Of a stretch of 6,318 nt of DNA, positions 1-6,318 are shown piece after piece; within the stretch, counting starts at the first letter, position 1; each line of letters begins with the position of its first letter. Below the pieces are notes generated by a model. It did no database searches and had not been told where the DNA came from. It saw only the letters and a list, made by a program, of their open reading frames with translations. Origin of the DNA: an uncultured Verrucomicrobiota bacterium (lineage in GTDB: Bacteria > Verrucomicrobiota > Kiritimatiellia > RFP12 > UBA1067). Location: the NCBI GenBank assembly GCA_945947925.1, contig CAMEZU010000111.1:1-6318 (forward strand), in the 5' to 3' direction. The position numbers were made by a program, and so were the translations under genes.

Positions 1-40
1 GGTGGGCGTACTGGATGTCGAACGTTGTTTGTGAACGCAT
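1..40 (-). CDS. 5' end of an unidentified third gene of the peroxide-stress operon (partial)
   Basis: Only the first 13 codons are in the window, reading M-R-S-Q-T-T-F-D-I-Q-Y-A-H, and the frame is open to the window edge. The start is supported by a clear Shine-Dalgarno sequence (GGAAAGGA) about 8 bases before the ATG on the minus strand. It lies 24 bp after the rubrerythrin stop codon with no terminator between them, so it is probably the third gene of the leftward operon. Too little is visible to name a family. A role in oxidative stress or iron handling would be a guess from position only. Confidence 0.55.
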   Translation of the reverse strand, partial: MRSQTTFDIQYAH

Positions 41-64
41 GGTGTTTGTCCTTTCCGTTTAGTA

Positions 65-598
65 TTAGAAATTCTCCTGGGCAAGCTGGAAGTAGGCCTT
101 CGGATGGTCGCAGACCGGGCACTTGTCGGGCGCGGACTCGCTTTCGACGATCGCGCCGCAGTTGCGGCACTGCCACTTGTTCTTGCCGACGCGCACCCAG
201 ACCTCGCCACTTTCGATGTTCGCGGCGAGCTTGCGGTAGCGGGCCTCGTGCAAGGCCTCAACCTCGGCGACCTTGCGGAACTTGAAGGCGATGTCGGTGA
301 AGCCTTCGGCCTCGGCCTCCTCCGCCATGCGCCTGTACATCTCGGTCCACTCCTCGCGCTCGCCGGCTGCGGCCGCCAGCAGGTTCTCAGGCGTCGAGCC
401 GATGCCCGCGAAGAGCTTGAACCACATCTTGGCGTGCTCCTTCTCGTTCAGCGCCGTCTCCTGGAAGATCGCCGCGATCTGCTCGTAGCCTTCCTTCTTC
501 GCCTTCGAGGCGAAATAGTCATACTTATTGCGCGCCTGCGACTCGCCCGCGAAGGCGGCCATCAGGTTCTGCTCGGTCTTGGATCCTTTGAGTTCCAT
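65..598 (-). CDS. rbr: Rubrerythrin (diiron peroxidase with C-terminal rubredoxin domain)
   Basis: Rubrerythrin reduces hydrogen peroxide to water in the cytoplasm of anaerobes, taking electrons through its rubredoxin-type iron site. The 177-residue length is normal for the family. Residues 1-130 form the ferritin-like four-helix domain with the expected carboxylate and histidine ligands: E19 in FAGES, E52 and H55 in an ExxH, E80 and E83 after AAAAG, and E114 and H117 in a second ExxH. Residues 140-170 form the rubredoxin domain, with C144-R-N-C147 and C160-P-V-C163 binding one iron. All ligands appear intact. Translation starts at an ATG preceded by AAAGGAG (606-612) with a 7-base spacer. 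The start is 16 bp after the stop of the PerR-like regulator, so the two are co-transcribed, and the regulator is the likely controller. The family call is secure. Peroxidase activity is inferred from characterised rubrerythrins. Confidence 0.96.
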   Translation of the reverse strand: MELKGSKTEQNLMAAFAGESQARNKYDYFASKAKKEGYEQIAAIFQETALNEKEHAKMWFKLFAGIGSTPENLLAAAAGEREEWTEMYRRMAEEAEAEGFTDIAFKFRKVAEVEALHEARYRKLAANIESGEVWVRVGKNKWQCRNCGAIVESESAPDKCPVCDHPKAYFQLAQENF

Positions 599-614
599 CT
601 TGTTGCTCCTTTCA

Positions 615-1130
615 TTACTTCATTGACATAAAGAACATTCTATCCCCGCTTGGCGATCCGCCTGCGACCGGACGCCCTGTCCTCCCATCGCGCCGGCATC
701 GGTCGCAGACGCCGGAGACCCTGAGTTCGAGGTGGTGGCGTTCGGCCGGCATGCCGACCGGCAGGTTCAGACCGGACGGAAGCGGATAGTCCATAATCGC
801 TCCGCAGACTTCGCAGATGAAATGCGCGTGCGGCCCGAGACAGGCGTCGTAGCGCGCCGCCGACAGCGCGTCCAGCCGCGTCAGCAACCCAAGCTCCGAC
901 AGCTCGTTCAGAATCCGGTAGACCGAAGTGCGCGTCAGCGTCGGGACACTTCGCTTCGCCCGCTCCCAGACCTCGTCGACCGACGGATGGTTCCGCGAAC
1001 GACGGACTGCCGTGAACACGGCCACCCGCTGCGCCGTGCACTTGAGGCCGTGTGCACGGCAGAACGCCGGGAATTCCCCAGTCGTCAACTCCTCCGTCTT
1101 CTTCATCGCTCCCCCGATACTCGATTTCAT
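615..1130 (-). CDS. perR: Fur-superfamily transcriptional regulator, PerR type
   Basis: A metal-dependent winged-helix repressor of the Fur family. The N-terminal half (about residues 20-85) is the DNA-binding domain, with TAQR near residues 32-35 and the recognition-helix region TRTSVYRILNEL. The C-terminal half dimerises and binds metal. CEVC (C106, C109) and CDRC (C142, C145) form the structural zinc site. Aligned by eye to Bacillus subtilis PerR, the regulatory-site ligands H37, D85, H91, H93 and D104 correspond to H48, D95, H101, H103 and D114. Asp rather than Glu at the last position is typical of peroxide-sensing PerR, as opposed to Fur. The 26 residues after CDRC are longer than usual and rich in Gly and Arg. 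The start at 1130 has GGGTGA just upstream. An ATG at 1106 (protein beginning MKKTEELT, preceded by GGGGGAG) would fit PerR N-terminal length equally well. It is the first gene of the operon with rubrerythrin. Family is certain; the PerR subtype is likely. Confidence 0.88.
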   Translation of the reverse strand: MKSSIGGAMKKTEELTTGEFPAFCRAHGLKCTAQRVAVFTAVRRSRNHPSVDEVWERAKRSVPTLTRTSVYRILNELSELGLLTRLDALSAARYDACLGPHAHFICEVCGAIMDYPLPSGLNLPVGMPAERHHLELRVSGVCDRCRRDGRTGRPVAGGSPSGDRMFFMSMK

Positions 1131-1148
1131 TCACCCTGCGAGGTTTTA

Positions 1149-1169
1149 CGTAAATGATTATAACATTTA
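1149..1169 (-). promoter_or_regulatory. Candidate Per/Fur-type operator overlapping the -10 box
   Basis: An inverted repeat with perfect 6-bp arms, TAAATG (1151-1156) and CATTTA (1164-1169), is centred on base 1160 and spans the -10 hexamer. Read on the minus strand, TTATAATCATT (1153-1163) matches the first ten defined positions of the B. subtilis Per box TTATAATNATTATAA, but the second half-site diverges after ATT. Some of the match is unavoidable because it contains TATAAT. Binding of the downstream PerR-like protein here would block RNA polymerase, giving negative autoregulation and peroxide-induced rubrerythrin. This is inferred from position and symmetry. Confidence 0.55.
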
Positions 1170-1185
1170 TTTAGTGACGAGTCAA
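1157..1185 (-). promoter_or_regulatory. Sigma-70-type promoter of the perR-rbr operon
   Basis: On the minus strand the -35 box TTGACT (1180-1185) is followed by a 17-bp spacer and a perfect -10 box TATAAT (1157-1162). Transcription would start near 1150, giving a leader of only about 20 bases to the ATG at 1130. Eleven of twelve consensus positions with ideal spacing make this one of the most secure regulatory calls in the window. Activity is inferred, not shown. Confidence 0.85.
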
Positions 1186-1429
1186 CCAGCCGGCAGGAAG
1201 GACTGATCTGATGGCGCGTCTCTTTACCAAAAGGATGATATGAGTAAGGTGGATTGATCGTGATGAACTGGCGCGGCGTGTCGGACACCTCGCGCCAGTT
1301 TTGGCCTACCACCGTGGGGACAGCGCCCGTCAAGCCTGGGAGTCGGGAAGGTTCTCCGGGTGAGAATGAAGTGATGTGATGTCAATGATGTGCCTCAAGT
1401 GAAGGGACCTGGGGACGGTAATAACGGAA
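1186..1429. other. Non-coding region between the divergent operons
   Basis: No convincing gene is seen on either strand. Short frames exist, but they lack a ribosome-binding site and recognisable protein, and one runs across the perR promoter. The stretch contains one strong hairpin (1266-1302), a small hairpin (TTCTC 1352-1356 with GAGAA 1362-1366, loop CGGGT), and a GATGT-rich patch around 1370-1390. GGGGAC occurs twice (1316-1321 and 1411-1416). The second copy can pair through G-U wobbles with ACTGTTCC at 1441-1448. None of these could be tied to a known RNA family. Confidence 0.5.
1266..1302 (+). terminator. GC-rich hairpin followed by TTTT; orphan terminator-like structure
   Basis: AACTGGCGCG (1266-1275) and CGCGCCAGTT (1291-1300) form a perfect 10-bp stem. 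GTGT (1278-1281) can pair with ACAC (1285-1288) above it to extend the hairpin. On the plus strand the stem runs directly into T1299-T1302, as in an intrinsic terminator, although the T run is short and is followed by GGCC. No plus-strand gene lies upstream, and the minus-strand side has no T run. It could end an unannotated small RNA, shield the yifB operon from upstream transcription, or be an RNA or DNA element of another kind. Confidence 0.4.
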
Positions 1430-1458
1430 TTGCCATGGTGACTGTTCCGTGATATTTT
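1430..1458 (+). promoter_or_regulatory. Candidate sigma-70 promoter for the yifB-recA operon
   Basis: TTGCCA (1430-1435, five of six -35 positions) is followed by a 17-bp spacer and TATTTT (1453-1458, four of six -10 positions), in the AT-rich stretch upstream of yifB. A start near 1465 would leave a leader of about 90 bases. TTGACG at 1506-1511 is a better -35 hexamer but has no acceptable -10 box at the right distance. The assignment is moderate, because the -10 box is imperfect. Confidence 0.45.
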
Positions 1459-1486
1459 CAATGAAAATTTGGCATGAAATTATCAC
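1449..1486. repeat. Nested inverted repeats upstream of yifB; candidate operator
   Basis: An inner perfect palindrome with 7-1-7 geometry, ATTTTCA (1454-1460), A, TGAAAAT (1462-1468), overlaps the candidate -10 box. An outer imperfect inverted repeat, GTGATATTTTCA (1449-1460) with TGAAATTATCAC (1475-1486), matches at 11 of 12 positions. The left ATTTTCA half-site is shared by both, so a dimeric regulator could occupy either arrangement. The geometry is that of a Fur-family box, but the sequence does not match a Fur, Per or known LexA consensus. The bound protein is unknown. Confidence 0.45.
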
Positions 1487-1554
1487 GAAAATGTCACGCA
1501 TGATTTTGACGGAAATGGCACAATGTCCGCGTCACAAGACGAAAGGACGTTGCG

Positions 1555-3105
<1,551 letters not shown>

Positions 3106-3142
3106 GGAATCTCATCAACACAAACCGAAAGGAGAGACGACA

Positions 3143-3736
3143 ATGAACGAAACCGCAAACGACAGGGCGTCCGCGCCGCGGGCCTTCCGTCCGAAACTGG
3201 CCTTCTACAAGGCGAACGCGAAGGGGTCGGGGTGCGCGATGAAGATGGAGCTTCATCCGGCGCACGGACAGACGGACGGCAGCATCATGGTGACGTTGGC
3301 CAACCAGATGACGATCGGCGACCGGCGCGGACCGAATCCGACGTTTCCGCACTTCGACTGGGAGAACGCGATCTGCGTGAAGCTCGACTTCTCAGACCTG
3401 TCGAAGATGCTGCAGGTGTTCCGCGGCGAGTGCGAAAGCATCGAGGAGGGACGCGGCCTCGTCCATCGTTCGCCGAAGGGCCTCACCTACATCAAGCTGG
3501 CGCATCAGGTCGATCCGATTCCGGGCTACACGCTCGAGGTGAAGCGCTGCGCCGGGGAAGGGCGTCATGACCAGCGGGCCTTCATGCCGATCGCGCCGTA
3601 CGAGGCGCTCGGACTGACGGCGGCGATCGAGAATTCGCTCGGGGTCATCTGCTTCGGCATGCCCATGGTGATCGAGCGGGACACGTCGGCCTACCGGCAA
3701 GCCGTGAAGGAGCAGCGCGATGCCTCGGCCGCCTGA
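3143..3736 (+). CDS. Uncharacterised protein, candidate Whirly/PC4-like ssDNA-binding fold
   Basis: No named family was recognised with certainty. The 197-residue protein has no signal peptide or membrane segment and looks cytoplasmic. It reads as two similar halves. The first has four predicted strands (about 18-25, 31-40, 46-56, 76-83) and a helix (84-96). The second has four strands (about 106-110, 114-122, 129-136, 144-152) and a helix (152-172). This beta4-alpha repeat is the topology of Whirly and related PC4-like ssDNA-binding proteins. Basic and small residues in KANAKGSGCAMKM (23-35) would suit a nucleic-acid surface. The start has AAAGGAG (3128-3134) with an 8-base spacer, 37 bp after yifB. 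Its 3' end overlaps yraN by 17 bp, so translation is probably coupled. Position between a branch-migration helicase and RecA suggests a ssDNA-handling role. The gene is certain, the fold is an inference from predicted secondary structure, and the function is unproven. Confidence 0.85.
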   Translation: MNETANDRASAPRAFRPKLAFYKANAKGSGCAMKMELHPAHGQTDGSIMVTLANQMTIGDRRGPNPTFPHFDWENAICVKLDFSDLSKMLQVFRGECESIEEGRGLVHRSPKGLTYIKLAHQVDPIPGYTLEVKRCAGEGRHDQRAFMPIAPYEALGLTAAIENSLGVICFGMPMVIERDTSAYRQAVKEQRDASAA

Positions 3737-4160
3737 GGACGAGAACGTCGGCGTCCGTCACGGACGCTGGGGCGAGGATGTCGCGGCCGAGCAGCTCCGG
3801 CTCGAGGGCCTGACGGTCATCGAGCGCAACGTCCGCCCGTGTCCGGACGACCGGCGTATCGAAATCGACATCATCGCCTACGACCGCCGGCTGGACGTCC
3901 TCGTCTTCGTCGAGGTCAAGCAGCACAAGGCGCGGAGCGCCTACCAGCGGCGCATGCGGAGCGTCGGCCGGCACAAGCTCGACCTCCTGCGGCGGGGCTG
4001 CAGGACCTGGCTGCGGCATAACCATTGGGAGGGCTCGTACCGCTTCGACGTGATCGAGGTGTACGGGGAACCCGAGGCGGCCGCGCGGGCGGAGGTCGAC
4101 CATATCATGCACGTGCGGCTCTTCAGGAACGAGGAACGGTTCGTGAACTGGGAACAATGA
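3720..4160 (+). CDS. yraN: YraN/UPF0102 family endonuclease-like protein
   Basis: YraN proteins are small PD-(D/E)XK-superfamily proteins predicted to cut or process DNA. Their biochemical role is poorly defined. The 146 residues carry the family N-terminus GRWGEDVAAEQLRLEGLTVIERN (E19 and E24 region) and the catalytic signature EIDIIAYD (D50) followed by LVFVEVKQ (E65-V-K67). The usual C-terminal helix after RSVGRHKLDLL and the closing strand RFDVIEV follow. Two details are unusual: about five extra residues (PCPDDRRI) sit between the ERN strand and EID, and the Gly that normally precedes EID is replaced by Ile. The ATG is 17 bp inside the preceding gene, with AAGGAG at 3707-3712 and a 7-base spacer, which fixes this start. 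In mycobacteria a UPF0102 gene sits beside the comM-like gene and dprA, so its pairing with yifB is a recurrent arrangement. Family call strong, activity inferred. Confidence 0.9.
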   Translation: MPRPPEDENVGVRHGRWGEDVAAEQLRLEGLTVIERNVRPCPDDRRIEIDIIAYDRRLDVLVFVEVKQHKARSAYQRRMRSVGRHKLDLLRRGCRTWLRHNHWEGSYRFDVIEVYGEPEAAARAEVDHIMHVRLFRNEERFVNWEQ

Positions 4161-4178
4161 AAGGAAGGAGGAAGGCAG

Positions 4179-5213
4179 ATGGGCAAGGAAAACGTGTTGG
4201 AAAAGGTCGGATCGGCCCTGGACGGCGTCCTGCAGGCGATTCGGAAGGAGTTCGGCGAGATGTCGATCCTGCGGCTCGGGGACGAGGCGAGGAAGGACAT
4301 CGAGGCCGTTTCGACAGGCGCGCTGTCGCTCGACCTCGCGCTGGGCATCGGAGGGCTCCCCAGGGGGCGTATCGTCGAGCTGTACGGACACGAGTCGTCG
4401 GGCAAGACGACGCTCGCCCTGCATGCCGTCGCGAACGTGCAGAAGGCGGGCGGGGTCGCGGCGTTCATCGACGCGGAACACGCGCTCGACCCAGGCTATG
4501 CGCGGAAGATCGGCGTCAACCTCGACGACCTCGTCGTGTCGCAGCCAAACAGCGGCGAGGAGGCGCTGACGATCTGCGAGGAACTCGTGAAGTCGGGGGC
4601 GATCGACATCGTGGTCGTCGACTCTGTTGCGGCGCTGACGCCGCAGGCGGAGATCGACGGGGCGATGGGTGACAGCCACGTGGGCCTACAGGCCCGCCTC
4701 ATGTCGCAGGCCATGCGGAAGCTCACCGCCGCGCTTGCGCAGACGAAGACGCTCTGCATCTTCACGAACCAGGTGCGCGAGAAGATCGGCGTCATGTTCG
4801 GGAGTCCCGAGACGACGCCCGGCGGGAAGGCGCTCAAGTTCTACGCGACGTGCCGCCTGCAGGTGCAGCGCATCGGGGCGATCAAGAACGCCGGCGGCGA
4901 AGTCGTCGGCAACCGGACGCGCGTCAAGGTGGTGAAGAACAAGGTCGCCGCGCCGTTCACGGAAGCGGAGTTCGACATCCTCTACGCCTGCGGCATCTCG
5001 TACGAGGGGTCCGTCCTCGACGCGGCGCTCGTGCGCGGCATCGTCGAGAAGCGCGGTAGCTGGCTGAGCTATGGCAGCGACCAGCTTGCGCAGGGATCGC
5101 TCGGGGCGATCGCCTACCTGAAGGAGCATCCCGAACTCACGGCGGAGATTGCGGAGAAGGTGAAGGCGTCCCCGGCCGTGCCGGCGGGAGCGAAGACGAG
5201 GAAGGCGGCGTAG
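4179..5213 (+). CDS. recA: RecA recombinase
   Basis: RecA forms ATP-dependent filaments on ssDNA in the cytoplasm, catalyses homologous pairing and strand exchange, and acts as co-protease for LexA self-cleavage. The 344-residue length is standard. Visible motifs are Walker A GHESSGKT (70-77), Walker B VVVDS ending at D148-S149, loop L1 around GAMGDSHVGLQARLMSQ (161-177), and loop L2 with REKIGVMFGSPETTPGGKA (200-218). The C-terminal domain follows, with KVVKNKVAAPF. His71 replaces the Pro seen in E. coli RecA but leaves the P-loop consensus intact. The tail after residue 325 is short and ends in basic residues rather than the acidic tail of E. coli. AAGGAGG (4165-4171) lies 7 bases before the ATG and 18 bp separate it from yraN. 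No internal promoter or LexA box was recognised, so it probably depends on the operon promoter. Identity is certain. Confidence 0.99.
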   Translation: MGKENVLEKVGSALDGVLQAIRKEFGEMSILRLGDEARKDIEAVSTGALSLDLALGIGGLPRGRIVELYGHESSGKTTLALHAVANVQKAGGVAAFIDAEHALDPGYARKIGVNLDDLVVSQPNSGEEALTICEELVKSGAIDIVVVDSVAALTPQAEIDGAMGDSHVGLQARLMSQAMRKLTAALAQTKTLCIFTNQVREKIGVMFGSPETTPGGKALKFYATCRLQVQRIGAIKNAGGEVVGNRTRVKVVKNKVAAPFTEAEFDILYACGISYEGSVLDAALVRGIVEKRGSWLSYGSDQLAQGSLGAIAYLKEHPELTAEIAEKVKASPAVPAGAKTRKAA

Positions 5214-5217
5214 CGGG

Positions 5218-6318
5218 ATGACGGGCTGTCGGGTCTATGACGGCAGGACGCGCGAACCCCTGACCGAGCGTCACGTCCAGGCGATGTGGTATGACCGGAG
5301 CATCCGCCCCGAGGGCCTCTTCACCCGCGGCGGGACGCCGGTCCGGGTGGTCGATCCCGGCGCGTGGAACCTGGGCCCCGGACCGGACTTTCTCGGTGCG
5401 GTCTTGGAACTCGGACCCGAGCGGCGGCGCCTGCGCGGCGACGTCGAGGTGCACCTCGCGCCGGCGGACTGGTGTCGCCACGGACACGGGACGGATCCCG
5501 CCTACCGTCGCGTGATCGCCCACGTGACGTGGGGGTGCGGACCCGAGCCCGCGACGCTTCCGCCGGGGGCCGTGTCGATCTGGATCGGACGTTTCATGAC
5601 GGCGAACGTCGCCTTCTCGCCCGATCAGATTGACCTCTCCGCCTATCCGTTCGCGCGGCTTCCGAGCGGCAAGCGGCCCTGCGAGGACAGGCTGCGCGAC
5701 GACCGGGAGCTGGCCTGCGCCGTGATGACGGCGGCGGGACGCCACCGTCTGGGACTGAAGGCCGGACGGCTGCAGCAGCGCCTGGCGACGTCGGGAGAGA
5801 CGCGCGAACAGGTGTTCTACGAGGAGACGATGACCGCGCTCGGCTACCGCCGCAACGCGTCCGGTTTCCGTCGGATCGCCCGTGCCGTGCCCTACGCGGC
5901 GATCCGCTGCGAACCCGACAATGCGGCGGCGGCCATGCTCGGCGCCGCGGCATTCGTGGACTGGAACCGCGCGGGCCTGCGGCCGAACAACACGCCGGAA
6001 ACGCGGCTCGCGGCAGCGGCGGCGCTCTTCGTGCGGCCGGGGACGATGGCGCTGAGCGAAGCATCCGACTTTTCGCCGTCGGGCTGCCGGTCGGTCGTGG
6101 ACCGCCTGGCCGCGGGGAGGCTGATGGGGCGGGGACGCGCGGCCGCAGTGCTGGCGAACGTGATCGTTCCGTTCGCGATGGCGGAAGGGCGCGTCCGGGA
6201 GGCGCCGCCGTGGCTGCCGCCCGAGGACCTCTCCGAACCGGTGCGCCTGACGGCGTTCAGGCTGTTCGGACGCGACCACCATCCGCCGGCGCGCTATGCG
6301 ACGAACGGACTGCTGCTC
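5218..6318 (+). CDS. DUF2851 family protein (3' end beyond window)
   Basis: The frame is open from the ATG for 367 codons to the window end, so the C-terminus is missing. The family has no established function. Recognition rests on the N-terminal signature: LTERHVQAMW (15-24), VVDPGAWNLGPGPDFLGA (44-61), GDVEVHLAPADW (74-85), RHGHGTDPAYRRVIAHV (87-103). Supporting signals further along are LRPNNTPETRLA (around 259-270) and VLANVIVPFAMAEG near residue 315. The order of GPDF and GDVEVH, with P56-D57, E77 and H79, resembles a PD-(D/E)XK active site with His in place of Lys. This is my inference. The start lies 4 bp after the recA stop. A purine-rich GAGGAAGG sits within the end of recA, somewhat far upstream, so translation may be coupled to recA. 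A later ATG at 5284 would remove part of the conserved N-terminus and is less likely. Family call good, function unknown. Confidence 0.85.
   Translation, partial: MTGCRVYDGRTREPLTERHVQAMWYDRSIRPEGLFTRGGTPVRVVDPGAWNLGPGPDFLGAVLELGPERRRLRGDVEVHLAPADWCRHGHGTDPAYRRVIAHVTWGCGPEPATLPPGAVSIWIGRFMTANVAFSPDQIDLSAYPFARLPSGKRPCEDRLRDDRELACAVMTAAGRHRLGLKAGRLQQRLATSGETREQVFYEETMTALGYRRNASGFRRIARAVPYAAIRCEPDNAAAAMLGAAAFVDWNRAGLRPNNTPETRLAAAAALFVRPGTMALSEASDFSPSGCRSVVDRLAAGRLMGRGRAAAVLANVIVPFAMAEGRVREAPPWLPPEDLSEPVRLTAFRLFGRDHHPPARYATNGLLL

Noticed and set aside
640..1134. 164-residue minus-strand frame overlapping perR, starting with GTG
   Set aside because: It is a shadow of perR in another frame, with an Arg/Gly/Ala-rich composition and no domain. 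The perR frame carries all the Fur-family motifs.
1127..1333. 68-residue minus-strand frame upstream of the PerR-like gene
   Set aside because: It runs through the perR promoter and the GC hairpin, overlaps the perR start, has no recognisable protein features and lacks a good ribosome-binding site.
1405..1448. GGGGACGG...ACTGTTCC as a remnant of a REP-type repeat
   Set aside because: Pairing depends on several G-U wobbles, there is only one further GGGGAC in the region, and no transposase is present. Without other genomic copies it cannot be supported.
1516..1530. Sigma-54-like TGGCAC with GC ten bases after the GG
   Set aside because: The -24 element is good, but the -12 element reads CCGC instead of TTGC, and no activator gene is nearby. 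The match is likely by chance.
4161..4178. LexA/SOS box directly upstream of recA
   Set aside because: The 18-bp gap holds only the ribosome-binding site. No CTGT-N8-ACAG or GAAC-N4-GTTC pattern is present there, nor in the yifB upstream region.

Overview
The window is GC-rich bacterial chromosome with G/C-dominated third codon positions and strong Shine-Dalgarno sites. It holds two divergent gene clusters separated by about 420 bp of non-coding DNA. No phage, transposase, CRISPR, tRNA or rRNA sequence was seen. The taxon cannot be fixed from the sequence alone. The combination of a DUF2851 protein, a GC-rich genome and this RecA would fit the PVC group (Verrucomicrobiota, Kiritimatiellota or Lentisphaerota), but that is a weak inference. 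The rubrerythrin and PerR pair suggests an anaerobe or microaerophile that must detoxify peroxide.

Left part, minus strand (1-1190): an oxidative-stress operon read leftward from a near-consensus promoter (TTGACT, 17 bp, TATAAT). Its order is a Fur-superfamily regulator with the PerR-type metal-site residues, then rubrerythrin 16 bp downstream, then the first 13 codons of an unidentified gene that leaves the window at base 1. A 19-bp inverted repeat covers the -10 box and resembles a Per/Fur box. This suggests that the regulator controls its own operon and the peroxide-reducing enzyme.

Middle (1131-1554): non-coding. It carries the divergent promoters, a strong GC hairpin followed by four T (1266-1302) with no obvious gene to terminate, and an AT-rich stretch with nested inverted repeats directly upstream of the rightward operon.

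Right part, plus strand (1555 to the window end): a tightly packed five-gene operon. The order is the YifB/ComM-type AAA+ ATPase, a 197-residue uncharacterised protein with a repeated beta4-alpha pattern suggesting a Whirly/PC4-like ssDNA-binding fold, a YraN/UPF0102 PD-(D/E)XK nuclease-like protein, RecA, and a DUF2851 protein cut by the window edge. Spacings are 37 bp, -17 bp, 18 bp and 4 bp. ComM is known as a branch-migration helicase in natural transformation, and RecA is the strand-exchange recombinase. The cluster therefore reads as a recombination or DNA-uptake processing module in which the 197-residue protein and DUF2851 are the uncharacterised members. That module is the most interesting content of the window.
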